From Mucilaginibacter ginsenosidivorax (GTDB taxonomy: Bacteria; Bacteroidota; Bacteroidia; Sphingobacteriales; Sphingobacteriaceae), in contig NZ_CP042437.1 in the NCBI RefSeq assembly GCF_007971525.1, positions 372,001 through 436,000 of the forward strand: 64,000 bases of DNA. The letters run 5' to 3'. Below the pieces are notes generated by a model. It saw only the letters and a list, made by a program, of their open reading frames with translations, was not told the origin of the DNA and did not search any database. Below, piece by piece: positions 52,069 through 60,951 of the stretch. Within the stretch, counting starts at the first letter, position 1. Each line of letters opens with the position of its first letter. The translations under genes were made by a program, and so were the position numbers.

Positions 52069-52809
52069 TTACCAGGGCAATTCTTCGCCCATGTGGATAA
52101 ACTTTCCGTTTGGACCATCCTCACTTAAAAGAGCCAGTTCAACGCTGGTTTTTGCACCATCGGTAATACTCATTGGCGCCTGTTCGTTACCGCCAAGTTC
52201 GGTTTGTACCCAACCCGGGTGAGCGGCGTTCACTTTAATACCGGTACCTTCTAATTCGGCAGCCAGGTGAATGGTAAATACGTTAAGCGCCGCTTTGGCA
52301 GAATTGTATGACAATACACGGAAGCCCGCTATAGGGCTTTCTGGCTGTGCATGAATAGTTAATGAACCAAGAATACTTGAAAGGTTAACAATACGGCCGG
52401 CATCGCTTTTCTTTAATAAAGGCAACAGCTCGTTGGTTAAGTAAACCACGCTAAACAAGTTGGTGTTGTAAATGTATTGAAACTCTTCTTCGGTTGTTTC
52501 GGCTGTTTTACTTACAAATAAGGACTCTTTTGGCGCTACACCAGCATTGTTAATCAAGATATCCAGTTTGCCGAAATTTGACTCTATGTAAGCGGCGGCA
52601 GCTTTTCTGTCATCTGCATTAGTTACGTCTAATTTAATTCCGTAAGCGTCAATTCCTGATTTATTTAAGCTGGCGGCAGCATCCTGTGCAACGTTTAAAT
52701 CACGTGCAGTTAAAATTACGGTGATACCTTTTTCACCAAGTTGTTTTGCGGTTTCAAAACCAATACCACGATTTGATCCTGTTACCAGGGCTACTTTTTG
52801 ATTGTTCAT
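52069..52809 (-). CDS. Short-chain dehydrogenase, TetR-divergent
   Basis: A 246-residue SDR with TGSNRGIGFETA (about 9-20), NNAG (about 88), the Ser strand NLSSILGS and YNSAKAAL. The TGxxRGIG, with Asn before Arg, is typical of carbonyl reductase-like enzymes acting on quinones or reactive carbonyls. The gene is transcribed away from tetR; two operator-like sites lie 27-107 bases before its ATG. It is probably co-transcribed with the MFS gene. Confidence 0.92.
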   Translation of the reverse strand: MNNQKVALVTGSNRGIGFETAKQLGEKGITVILTARDLNVAQDAAASLNKSGIDAYGIKLDVTNADDRKAAAAYIESNFGKLDILINNAGVAPKESLFVSKTAETTEEEFQYIYNTNLFSVVYLTNELLPLLKKSDAGRIVNLSSILGSLTIHAQPESPIAGFRVLSYNSAKAALNVFTIHLAAELEGTGIKVNAAHPGWVQTELGGNEQAPMSITDGAKTSVELALLSEDGPNGKFIHMGEELPW

Positions 52810-52835
52810 TTTTGTTTTTTTATAAGGGCATCCGG

Positions 52836-52851
52836 TAGACCAATTAGTCTA
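52836..52851. promoter_or_regulatory. TetR operator-like site 1
   Basis: TAGACCAATTAGTCTA, a near-perfect palindrome, 27 bases before the SDR start. It is one of four related 16-mers in this gap. Confidence 0.6.
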
Positions 52852-52900
52852 ATTTTAACAAACAAGACTTACGCTTTCGCTTATCAGATGACGGCACAAA

Positions 52901-52938
52901 CATAGACCAATTAGTTTATTATATAAAACTATTTAGTC
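52901..52938. promoter_or_regulatory. TetR operator-like sites 2 and 3
   Basis: TAGACCAATTAGTTTA (52901-52916) and AAAACTATTTAGTCTA (52923-52938) lie side by side, both sharing the TTAGTYTA half-site. The centres are 22 bases apart, about two helix turns. Confidence 0.55.
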
Positions 52939-53151
52939 TATTTTTATCTTAATTACAATTTGATGTCAATTCACTTTTTCTATAGATCAGGAAGAGCCAC
53001 TCTAAATACAACAAGGTTTTTTGCTTGATTTAATGCCTAAAACAAGCAAATTTAATCTTTATTCATTGGCATATAAGTTCAAACCGAGGTCGATAGCGTT
53101 TTTAACATTAATGTAAAATAATTTCAAAACGCGTTATCAAATCACCTAATT

Positions 53152-53167
53152 TAAACCGTTTAGTCTA
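53152..53167. promoter_or_regulatory. TetR operator-like site 4
   Basis: TAAACCGTTTAGTCTA, 24 bases before the tetR start, so it probably overlaps the tetR promoter and gives autoregulation. Confidence 0.6.
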
Positions 53168-53191
53168 TATTTACATTGTAAATATATAGAA

Positions 53192-53794
53192 ATGAGTAAA
53201 GCAGAAGAAAAGAAACAGCACATTATAGAGCGGGCTGCCATTTTATTTAACGAAAAAGGGATTGCCGGTACTTCTGTTGACGAGATCATAGCAGCCGCTA
53301 ACACCAGCAAGGGCTGTTTTTACGGTCATTTTGAAAGTAAGGAAGAGATAGCTCAGGATGCGGTTGATCTTTTATTTAAAAAATTAACCGACCGAAGAAC
53401 CATCACCTTTAACAAGCATACCACCGCTATTGCTAAACTTGGCGCCTTTATGGATAATAACAAGAACCCGCTGGCCAGTTATATTGATGGGGGCTGCCCT
53501 ATTGTAAATTTTTCGACCGAGGCTGATGATACCAACCCGGTGATTAAAAAAAAGGTAAAAACAATGGTTGATACTACCATTAGCCTGTTTACAAACATTA
53601 TACAGGATGGAATCGATAGCGGCGAACTATCTGATACTATCATCCCCAATGAATTTGCAACCCGTATGTTAGTGTCTATTGAAGGGGCAAATGCTATTTG
53701 CCGGGTATTAAACAGCACTAAACCGATGCTGATGACTATCAACAGCTTAAAAGCCGAACTGGCATCTTATGCCAAGGTAACACAAAATTTGTAA
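53192..53794 (+). CDS. TetR-family repressor
   Basis: A 200-residue regulator. HTH at about 25-46 (TSVDEIIAAANTSKGCFYGHF), then a helical ligand domain. Cys102 in GGCPIVNFSTE lies where NemR-type repressors carry their redox-sensing Cys (SGCLTVKLSAE in E. coli NemR, from memory), and Cys42 is in the DNA-reading helix. Related regulators respond to quinones, electrophiles or chlorine species. Four TAGACC-like palindromes upstream, similar to the NemR box, and nearby Old Yellow Enzymes fit this. Divergent from the SDR gene. Confidence 0.9.
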   Translation: MSKAEEKKQHIIERAAILFNEKGIAGTSVDEIIAAANTSKGCFYGHFESKEEIAQDAVDLLFKKLTDRRTITFNKHTTAIAKLGAFMDNNKNPLASYIDGGCPIVNFSTEADDTNPVIKKKVKTMVDTTISLFTNIIQDGIDSGELSDTIIPNEFATRMLVSIEGANAICRVLNSTKPMLMTINSLKAELASYAKVTQNL

Positions 53795-53904
53795 TAAAGA
53801 ATTCGCTACGGATAATCTCCCGGTTACACCAAATATTGACAGCGGCTTGATGAAAATACGATATAACGCCAGTTTACCGTCAGGATAAATTCACAAATCG
53901 CTAC

Positions 53905-53929
53905 ATACCAATAAATTAACTACTGGTAT
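53905..53929. promoter_or_regulatory. ATACCA/TGGTAT inverted pair, MocR site candidate
   Basis: ATACCA (53905-53910) and TGGTAT (53924-53929) flank 13 bases, 55 bases before the hydrolase start. The same half-sites form the palindrome at 58131. Confidence 0.45.
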
Positions 53930-53983
53930 GCATCTTGCCCCTTGATTGAATATTAAATCATCAAAATATTTAAACATTCAATC

Positions 53984-54781
53984 ATGAAAAGTAAAACCCA
54001 AACTAAACATTACGGTACAACACAAGGGAAAGGGGTATTTTTAGGTATGCTCGCCATTTTCCTTACTTCTTTTTTTATTACTAACCCTGCAATTGCCCAG
54101 GTTAAAAACATTGTATTGGTGCATGGTGCCTGGGGCGATGTATCTGGCTGGGAAGGCGTTTACAAAATATTAAATGCCAAAGGTTACCATGTAGATGTGG
54201 TAAGCAACTCAGACCTGAGCCTGGCCGATGATGTCGCATCGGTTAAGGCTGTATTGGCACGCCAAAAAGGCCCGGTGATCCTTGTGGGTCACTCCTATGG
54301 GGGCGCTGTGATCACCGAAGCCGGCGATACCTCAAGTGTGGCCGCATTGGTTTATGTATCGGCCTTTGCGCCAGATGCAGGCGAATCGTTATTGAGTCTG
54401 CAAAAGGCCGGTCCGCCAAACCCGGAATCGGGCATTATGCCGCCGGTAAGAGGATTGCTGTGGTATGATATGGCCAAGTATTACAAGGATTTTTGCCCTG
54501 ATCTGTCGCCAGCCCAGGCCGATTTTATGGCACATTCACAAACACCGCTTGGTATTGCCGCCGCTGTTACGCCTATCAGCGTTCCCGCCTGGAAAACAAG
54601 ACCAAGCTGGTTCATCGTATCGACCGAAGACAGGATGATACCACCGGATGCAGAACGTTTTATGGCGAAAAGAGCAGGATCGAAAGTAACCGAAATTAAA
54701 GCCAGCCACGTAGCCTTTATATCGCACCCTAAAGAAGTAGCCGCAGTAATTGAAGCGGCTGCCAATGGTGTTGCAAAATAA
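53984..54781 (+). CDS. Secreted alpha/beta hydrolase
   Basis: A 265-residue hydrolase with a long signal peptide (about 1-39, FITNPAIAQ). Oxyanion loop LVHGAWGD (about 45-52), nucleophile elbow GHSYGG with Ser at about 105, Asp in STEDRMIPP and His in KASHVAFIS near the end. Such esterases resemble salicylate-esterase/EstC enzymes. It is first in a possible operon with EthD and SnoaL-like genes, though a strong hairpin separates them. Confidence 0.92.
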   Translation: MKSKTQTKHYGTTQGKGVFLGMLAIFLTSFFITNPAIAQVKNIVLVHGAWGDVSGWEGVYKILNAKGYHVDVVSNSDLSLADDVASVKAVLARQKGPVILVGHSYGGAVITEAGDTSSVAALVYVSAFAPDAGESLLSLQKAGPPNPESGIMPPVRGLLWYDMAKYYKDFCPDLSPAQADFMAHSQTPLGIAAAVTPISVPAWKTRPSWFIVSTEDRMIPPDAERFMAKRAGSKVTEIKASHVAFISHPKEVAAVIEAAANGVAK

Positions 54782-54789
54782 TTCAATCC

Positions 54790-54822
54790 AAACAATCCCG
54801 GCTTTTGCAGCCGGGATTGTTT
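54790..54822 (+). terminator. Strong hairpin terminator
   Basis: AAACAATCCCGGC (54790-54802) pairs perfectly over 13 bases with GCCGGGATTGTTT (54810-54822), with a seven-base loop TTTTGCA. It is just after the hydrolase gene. The downstream T-run is short, so termination may be partial. Confidence 0.75.
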
Positions 54823-54850
54823 ATCCCTTTATCTCCTTTAAAATAATATC

Positions 54851-55195
54851 ATGATCAAATTATGTATCCTCGTCCCTAAACGGGCCGACCTTACTCTGGA
54901 CGAATTTAAAGCCCATTGGAAAGACATTCACGGACCATTATTTTCCAGCCAGGCCGAAGTAAAACAATATGTTAAAAAATACACCCAAGTGCATAGCACC
55001 GGCGAAAGCCTTGATCAGTTCCCGGTAGCGCCTTTTGATGGCATAGCTGAAATTTGGTTTGAGCAGATGGAAGATATCAACAAGGTGTTTGCATCTGACA
55101 ATTACTTTAAAACCATAGCGCCAGATGAAGCCCTGTTTATTGATCGCGAAAAGATCCTTTGGATTTACGCTACTGAAAACGTGGTCATTAGTTAA
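54851..55195 (+). CDS. EthD-domain protein
   Basis: A 114-residue ferredoxin-like (dimeric alpha-beta barrel) protein. IKLCILVPKRADLTLDEF, HWKDIHGPLF, and AEIWFEQMEDINKVF are the EthD patterns. EthD members accompany degradation of ethers or aromatic compounds and may act as oxygenase- or cyclase-like enzymes. Second gene of the group, 24 bases before the SnoaL-like gene. Confidence 0.88.
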   Translation: MIKLCILVPKRADLTLDEFKAHWKDIHGPLFSSQAEVKQYVKKYTQVHSTGESLDQFPVAPFDGIAEIWFEQMEDINKVFASDNYFKTIAPDEALFIDREKILWIYATENVVIS

Positions 55196-55219
55196 CCACT
55201 TCTTTTAATTTAAGATACC

Positions 55220-55636
55220 ATGATTGACCAACATTTAACAGACCGTAATAAAGCTTTGGTACGAAGCTTTTACGAAGGCGGTACCGATAGTGAAGCAAAG
55301 GCATATGGTGAGATATTTTTGCCGGAATTCGAAGTTACAGCACCCAATTATTTACCATGGGGCGGCACCAGCAACCTGCAAGCTTACCTTGATGATGTAT
55401 TGCACCAGGTTACCGCCGTGCTTGATTTTAAACGATGCGAGATCATTTCCCTTGTAGGCGAAAATGAGCACATAATCATACTTATTAATATTGCGCTGGT
55501 GGGTACGGCCGACAGGATCAATATCTCTGAACATTGGACCATCAAAGATAACAAGGCACTTTCTTTATGGGTGGCTTATTTTGAACCGGAAGCGTTAATG
55601 CAATTAATAGCAAAAAACGCGGCCGCAGCAGTGTAA
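55220..55636 (+). CDS. SnoaL-like NTF2-fold protein
   Basis: A 138-residue small cone-shaped fold. NKALVRSFYEGG, LPEFEVTAPNYLPWGG, LDFKRCEIISLVGENEHII, HWTIKDNKALSLWVAYFEPE are typical of SnoaL-like proteins, which bind or isomerise small hydrophobic molecules. It lies with EthD, so the pair may transform one substrate; it ends before a large hairpin. Confidence 0.85.
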   Translation: MIDQHLTDRNKALVRSFYEGGTDSEAKAYGEIFLPEFEVTAPNYLPWGGTSNLQAYLDDVLHQVTAVLDFKRCEIISLVGENEHIIILINIALVGTADRINISEHWTIKDNKALSLWVAYFEPEALMQLIAKNAAAAV

Positions 55637-55654
55637 GCAACCTATTGAATGAAA

Positions 55655-55721
55655 ACCGTTTTGAAACCAGGGGAAGGGATAATTAATATCTCAACTCCTG
55701 GCTTTATCAGTTCAAAACGGT
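55655..55721. terminator. Nested hairpin between convergent genes
   Basis: ACCGTTTTGAA (55655-55665) pairs with TTCAAAACGGT (55711-55721); inside, ACCAGG (55666-55671) faces CCTGG (55697-55701). It would form a long bidirectional stem between the SnoaL-like gene and the convergent quinone reductase gene. Confidence 0.6.
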
Positions 55722-55754
55722 ATCAAAACAAATCAACAATTATTATTACCGTTA

Positions 55755-56816
55755 TTAAACGGTTACCACTATTTTACCTATTTGCTGGTTAGATTCCAGG
55801 AACCGGTGAGCATCAACAATTTGCTCAAAAGCAAACTTTTTGGCTATCATGGGCTTTAACGCGCCGGATGCGATCCCGCTAAAAACAAATTTCCTTGCTT
55901 TTTCTACCCGTTCAGGGTCTTTGGTAATATCCCATACAGTATAACCCTTTATAACAGGCACCTGGTTTAAAACATCGATCAGTTGCAGCGGGGTTACTTC
56001 ATCGCTAAGTGCGCCATATAAAAACATTTGCCCGCCGCGGGTTAACGCCAACAACAATTGGGCAAATAACGGACCACCAACCGGGTCAAAAACAACATCG
56101 GCACCGCGGCCTTTCGTGATTTCTTTTACCACGGCAACAACATCCTCTTCTTCGGTAGCTATCACATAAGCTGCACCTGCATCTAAAAGCTGTTGTTTTT
56201 TGTCGCTTTTACGTGTCAACGCTATGGGAACAGCACCAACCATATTGGCAACCTGGATAGCGGCAAGGCCTACACTGCTTGAAGCAGCCGTAATTAAAAC
56301 CGATTGGCCTGCATATAAATGAGCGCCATCAATTAATGCACCGTAAGAGGTAATAAATGGGTTCCATATAGCTGCTACCTGCTCAAAGCTTAGCGAAGGG
56401 GGACTTTTGATAACCGCGTGTGCAGGCATCAATATCAATTCGCCATATACCCCGTATTCGTTTTGAGAAAAAGCGGGAATGGTACCCACTTGATCGCCTA
56501 CCGCAAAATTCTTTACATTGCTTCCTACTGATTCAATGATCCCGGAGGCATCGTACCCAAGCTTAGCCGGTAAAATAGGTTCTTCTATATACGCGCCAGA
56601 TCTCCACATGGCTTCAGCACGGTTAAGGCCTATCGCTTTAACCAGGATGCGTACTTCGTTGGCGGCAGGTGCCGGTATATTGATATGATTTATGGTAAGT
56701 ACTTCGGGACCGCCGGTTTCTGAAAATGTAACGGTACTGGCCATTTGTGATTGATTGGCCATAAGCCCATCAATGGATTGAAGATAGTTTGGCATTTCTC
56801 TTTTATTAGCTTTCAT
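55755..56816 (-). CDS. Zinc-free quinone oxidoreductase (MDR family)
   Basis: A 353-residue NADPH:quinone reductase-like enzyme without catalytic zinc residues. ILVKAIGLNRAEAMWRSG, GYDASGIIESVG, the cofactor strand VLITAASSSVGLAAIQVA, and DVVFDPVGGPLF are typical. The start at 56816 has a polar 26-residue leader; a later Met (56741) directly before the first beta strand is an alternative. It probably reduces quinones or enones and is 57 bases downstream of the OYE gene in the same transcript. Confidence 0.9.
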   Translation of the reverse strand: MKANKREMPNYLQSIDGLMANQSQMASTVTFSETGGPEVLTINHINIPAPAANEVRILVKAIGLNRAEAMWRSGAYIEEPILPAKLGYDASGIIESVGSNVKNFAVGDQVGTIPAFSQNEYGVYGELILMPAHAVIKSPPSLSFEQVAAIWNPFITSYGALIDGAHLYAGQSVLITAASSSVGLAAIQVANMVGAVPIALTRKSDKKQQLLDAGAAYVIATEEEDVVAVVKEITKGRGADVVFDPVGGPLFAQLLLALTRGGQMFLYGALSDEVTPLQLIDVLNQVPVIKGYTVWDITKDPERVEKARKFVFSGIASGALKPMIAKKFAFEQIVDAHRFLESNQQIGKIVVTV

Positions 56817-56873
56817 TATTAAATAAGACCATTAACAACGAAGGCCGCTATAACGTAGCGGCCTTCAGTAAAT

Positions 56874-58013
56874 TTATGCGGTTACCTGTTCCTGGTAAGC
56901 CGGATAGTCATTATAACCACGGGCATCACCGGCGTAAAAAGTATCGCGGTCATATGCGTTTAACTCAAAGCCATTTGCAAAACGGTAAACGAGGTCGGGA
57001 TTGGCTATAAAGTGACGGCCATAGGCAACCAGGTCGGCATTGCCCTTTTCAATAATAGCATTGCCTTTTTCAAAATCAAAGCCACCGGCGGCTATGATAG
57101 TTCCTTTAAAGATCTTCCTCAGGTGCATGGCGGCCACCGGCTCAAGGCCTTCAACTTCTTCAACAGCACCTTTAATGCGTGGCTCAATAATGTGCAAATA
57201 AGCCAGGTTGAATTTATTTAATTGCTCGGCCGCATAGCTGAACAAAGCGATAGGGTCACTATCGAACATAGATGCGAAAGTACCGCTTGGGCCTACCCTT
57301 ACGCCTACTTTATGCGCCCCCCAAACGGATACTAATGCCTCTACAATCTCCAGCATAAAACGCACCCTGTTTGCTATCGAGCCACCATAAATATCAGTTC
57401 TTTGGTTTGATCCGTCCTGTAAAAATTGGTCAACCAGGTAGCCGTTTGCACCATGTAATTCAACACCATCAAAACCGGCTGCCTTAGCGCGGATGGCTGC
57501 CTGGCGGTAATCTTCTACCAGTTGTTTAACGTCTTCGGTGGTTGCGGCACGGTTAATATCGGCAGGTAACCAGCCTGTTGGAGTATATACAAAATCTTCA
57601 AATGGAACTACCGAAGCGCCAATTGGTGAAGCATTGTTGGGCTGTAGACTGTTATGTGACTGGCGACCAACGTGAAACAACTGATCAAATATGATCCCTC
57701 CTTTGGCGTGTACGGCTGCAGTAACCCTTTTCCAGCCTTCTACATGTTCATCGGTATAAATTCCGGGCGCGCCATAATAGCCATGGCCGGTTGCTGAAAT
57801 TACGGTACCTTCTGCCACCATGTAGCCACCTTTGGTTGCACGTTGTGAATAATGTTCAACCATCAGATCGTTAGGGATAAAATCAACCTCGGTACGCATA
57901 CGGGTTAATGGAGCCATCACTATACGGTGGTCTAATTGATAGGGGCCTAATTGAACAGGGGTAAATAGTTTTGAGTTATCAGCAGTATTAACTGCATTAA
58001 TTTCTGATTTCAT
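56874..58013 (-). CDS. Old Yellow Enzyme (alkene reductase) 1
   Basis: A 379-residue FMN-dependent ene-reductase of the NemA type. LGPYQLDHRIVMAPLTRMR at the start, substrate-binding His/Asn in ELHGANGYLVDQFLQDGSN, GGSIANRVRFMLEIVE, and FMN-phosphate part IIAAGGFDFEKGNA with DLVAYGRHFIANPDL. It reduces activated C=C bonds using NADPH and detoxifies electrophiles. Divergent from the MocR gene; the palindrome at 58131 lies between them. Forms an operon with the quinone reductase. Confidence 0.95.
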   Translation of the reverse strand: MKSEINAVNTADNSKLFTPVQLGPYQLDHRIVMAPLTRMRTEVDFIPNDLMVEHYSQRATKGGYMVAEGTVISATGHGYYGAPGIYTDEHVEGWKRVTAAVHAKGGIIFDQLFHVGRQSHNSLQPNNASPIGASVVPFEDFVYTPTGWLPADINRAATTEDVKQLVEDYRQAAIRAKAAGFDGVELHGANGYLVDQFLQDGSNQRTDIYGGSIANRVRFMLEIVEALVSVWGAHKVGVRVGPSGTFASMFDSDPIALFSYAAEQLNKFNLAYLHIIEPRIKGAVEEVEGLEPVAAMHLRKIFKGTIIAAGGFDFEKGNAIIEKGNADLVAYGRHFIANPDLVYRFANGFELNAYDRDTFYAGDARGYNDYPAYQEQVTA

Positions 58014-58130
58014 TTTTTTATTATTTGACTTGTTAGCACCGGTGATCTTTAATAATTACCACCGATTTGATATGTCAAAGGTCCGCTTAAAAGGCATGCA
58101 GAAAAAGATACAGTAGGTGTTAAAAATCTA

Positions 58131-58144
58131 ATACCAGTTGGTAT
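58131..58144. promoter_or_regulatory. Palindrome between OYE and MocR genes
   Basis: ATACCAGTTGGTAT, an almost perfect palindrome; a TAGTTGGTA half-copy follows at about 58174. Placed between the divergent starts at 58013 and 58246, it is a probable MocR binding site. Confidence 0.5.
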
Positions 58145-58245
58145 ATTTTATATAATTCCACTCTGTTATGGCAGTGCAATATTAGTTGGTAAAACAGGTT
58201 TAACAGCATATTAAGGTTTATATTTGTTATCCAGATACGATATAA

Positions 58246-59730
58246 ATGCCACACAAAACCTTCCGGTACGAACAGGTTATCAGCAAGATAGAAGAAACGA
58301 TCAGCGGCCTTCAATTGCAGCCCGGCGATAAAGTACCTTCTGTACGTAAAGTAAGCGAAGAGCTTAAAGTGAGCCTTACAACCGTTAAACAAGCTTACGG
58401 AATATTGGAGGCCAAAGGGGCTATTGTATCCCGGCCCGGCTCGGGCTTTTATATCAATACCTTTACTAAAAGCATCATTAAAAGAACGGCAGTAGAGAGT
58501 TATATTCCCCTGCCTGAGTTTATTGAAGTAAATACCATGGCCGCGGCTATGGTAAAAAATACGGCTAAGTATAGCGTGATCAATTTTTCATCACTTGCCC
58601 CTGCAAATGAATACCTGCCCATCAGCAGGATCAATAAAGTAATGCAGGCTTCTATAAAAGAAGAGCGTAACATTTTTCAATATTCTTTCTTAGAGGGGCA
58701 TCCAAGGTTGATTAAACAAATAGCCCTGCACACGTTCGACTGGAAACACAGTATTAAGCAGGACGAGATCCTGATTACCAACGGCTGTATGGAAGCTATA
58801 AGTCTTTGCCTGGAGGCCATAACCAAACCAGGCGATATTGTGGCTATCGAAAGCCCGGCCTATGCCGGTGTTTTGCAATGCCTGGAAAGCAAAGGCTTAA
58901 AAGCATTAGGTATTAGTGTCGACCCGTTTACTGGTCTCAACCTCGACGAACTGGAAACCGCCTTGGCAGCCAATAAAGTTGCAGCCTGCTTATTTATGCC
59001 GGTGTGTCAAAACCCTTACGGCTGCGCTATGCCCGAGGAAAATAAGATAAGAATGGTAAAATTATTAGGCGAATTGAATATCCCGTTAATTGAAGATGAT
59101 GCCTTAGGCGAGCTATCCTACGACAAAACAAGACCATTACCGGCCAAGGCTTACGATACTTATGATAACGTGTTATTTTGTTCATCATTTTCCAAATCGT
59201 TGATGCCCGGGTTCAGGATAGGCTGGGTTACGGCCGGTAAATACCAGGCGCAAATTGAGCGGTTGAAATTCGCGGAGAATATATCAACTAACGGTCTGTT
59301 GCAGGATACCATTGGTCGCTTTTTAGAAACCGGCGAATACAATGCCCACATCAAAAAACTGAGACAATTTGCGCAGGCACAAACAACCAGGTATAGGAAT
59401 GCCATCCTTGAATATTTTCCGGATGATGTGAAGATATCGGTACCGGCCGGCGGTTACAGCCTTTGGGTAGAGTTACCCGAAAATGTGAATGCATTAGAGT
59501 TACAGCGTGAAGCGCTCAAATTTGGGATAGGCTTTTGTCCCGGCCAAATCTTTTCGGCATCTAAACATTACCAAAACTTTATGCGCATTAATTGCTGTCC
59601 GTTATGGAGTACCAAAATAGAAGAATCGCTAAAAACTTTGGGAAAACTGGTCAAATCGATCCTGCAAAAAACAGCATCTGTTATCCCGGTGCATGGGCTT
59701 GACGCATCAGCGACCCAAATACTATTATAA
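58246..59730 (+). CDS. MocR-type regulator (GntR HTH + aminotransferase-like domain)
   Basis: A 494-residue protein. Winged HTH at about 1-75 (PGDKVPSVRKVSEELKVSLTTVKQAYGIL), a linker, then an aspartate-aminotransferase-like domain at about 110-480 with EDDALGELSYD and SSFSKSLMPGFRIGW, where the Lys would bind pyridoxal phosphate. MocR proteins use PLP as effector-binding cofactor to regulate neighbouring genes. The divergent OYE operon is the likely target. The C-terminal tail ends ATQILL. Confidence 0.93.
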   Translation: MPHKTFRYEQVISKIEETISGLQLQPGDKVPSVRKVSEELKVSLTTVKQAYGILEAKGAIVSRPGSGFYINTFTKSIIKRTAVESYIPLPEFIEVNTMAAAMVKNTAKYSVINFSSLAPANEYLPISRINKVMQASIKEERNIFQYSFLEGHPRLIKQIALHTFDWKHSIKQDEILITNGCMEAISLCLEAITKPGDIVAIESPAYAGVLQCLESKGLKALGISVDPFTGLNLDELETALAANKVAACLFMPVCQNPYGCAMPEENKIRMVKLLGELNIPLIEDDALGELSYDKTRPLPAKAYDTYDNVLFCSSFSKSLMPGFRIGWVTAGKYQAQIERLKFAENISTNGLLQDTIGRFLETGEYNAHIKKLRQFAQAQTTRYRNAILEYFPDDVKISVPAGGYSLWVELPENVNALELQREALKFGIGFCPGQIFSASKHYQNFMRINCCPLWSTKIEESLKTLGKLVKSILQKTASVIPVHGLDASATQILL

Positions 59731-59784
59731 AAATATCCCATCCCCCCTTTTAGAGGGAATGGGCATTATGAATGGTATAGGTAA

Positions 59785-60912
59785 TTATTCAGCAACTAAT
59801 TCCTCGCTGTAAAAAGGATAATCGATATACCCTTTTGCGTTTCCGCCATAAAAAGTATCCCGGTTATATGGGTTTAACGGCAAGCCATTTTTGAAACGAT
59901 AAGGCAAATCCGGATTGGCTATGAAATACCGGCCAAAAGCAACCAGATCGGCATAGCCTTTTTCGAGTACCTCGTTCCCCTTGTCAAAATCAAACCCGCC
60001 GGCAGCAATAATGAGACCTTTGAATATTTTACGGAGATGTATCGAGGCAACAGGCTCCATCCCATCAACCTCCTCATAACTGCCTTTAATCCTTGGTTCA
60101 ATCAGGTGTAAATATGCGATGCCAAATTGATTAAGCTGATCGGCTGCGTAACCAAAAAGCGCGATTGGATTGCTATCAGACATGGAATTGAATGTGCCGC
60201 TTGGCCCAAGCCTAACGCCAACACGATCAGGCCCCCATACCGCTAACATGCCCTCCACAACTTCCATCATAAACCTTACCCTGTTTTCCATTGGGCCACC
60301 ATATTTATCTGTGCGTTTATTAGAGCCATCTTGTAAAAACTGATCAACCAGATAACCGTTGGCGCCATGAAGCTCTACCCCGTCAAACCCGGCATCCTTT
60401 GCCCTTTGGGCAGCTTTACGGTAGTCTTCAACCAGGGCTTCTACTTCTTCTGTTTCGTAGGCCCGGTTCAAATCTGCAGGCACCCAGCCTTTTTGGGTAA
60501 ACACCAAATCTTCGTGCGGCACAACAGAAGGCCCACCAGGTAGTGCGTTATTCGGTTGAAGATCCCGGTGCGATTCGCGGCCTACATGAAAAAGCTGCAA
60601 AAATATAATGCCGCCTTTGGCATGCACTGCCGCAGTTACTTTTTTCCAGCCTTCCACCTGCTCATTGGTATAAATGCCCGGCGCGCCGTAATACCCATGG
60701 CCGGTTTCGGATATTACAGTACCTTCCGTAACCATAAACCCGCCGGGCGTAGTGCGCTGGCTATAATATTCAACCATCAGGTCGTTAGGTATAAACCCGG
60801 TTTCGGTACGCATGCGCGTTAACGGTGGTAAAACTACGCGGTGCGTTAACTCATAAGCGCCAAGTTTAATTGGCGAAAACAATTTGGTGTTACTGTTATC
60901 CTGTGTTTTCAT
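59785..60912 (-). CDS. Old Yellow Enzyme (alkene reductase) 2
   Basis: A 375-residue paralogue of the first OYE, highly similar in all blocks (LGAYELTHRVVLPPLTRMR, ELHGANGYLVDQFLQDGSN, GGFDFDKGNE). It lies 39 bases after the alcohol dehydrogenase stop and is last in the four-gene operon from 63509. No unusual residues. Confidence 0.95.
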   Translation of the reverse strand: MKTQDNSNTKLFSPIKLGAYELTHRVVLPPLTRMRTETGFIPNDLMVEYYSQRTTPGGFMVTEGTVISETGHGYYGAPGIYTNEQVEGWKKVTAAVHAKGGIIFLQLFHVGRESHRDLQPNNALPGGPSVVPHEDLVFTQKGWVPADLNRAYETEEVEALVEDYRKAAQRAKDAGFDGVELHGANGYLVDQFLQDGSNKRTDKYGGPMENRVRFMMEVVEGMLAVWGPDRVGVRLGPSGTFNSMSDSNPIALFGYAADQLNQFGIAYLHLIEPRIKGSYEEVDGMEPVASIHLRKIFKGLIIAAGGFDFDKGNEVLEKGYADLVAFGRYFIANPDLPYRFKNGLPLNPYNRDTFYGGNAKGYIDYPFYSEELVAE

Positions 60913-60951
60913 ATGTATGTTGTTTCGTATTGATTTGACCGATCCTTTTAC

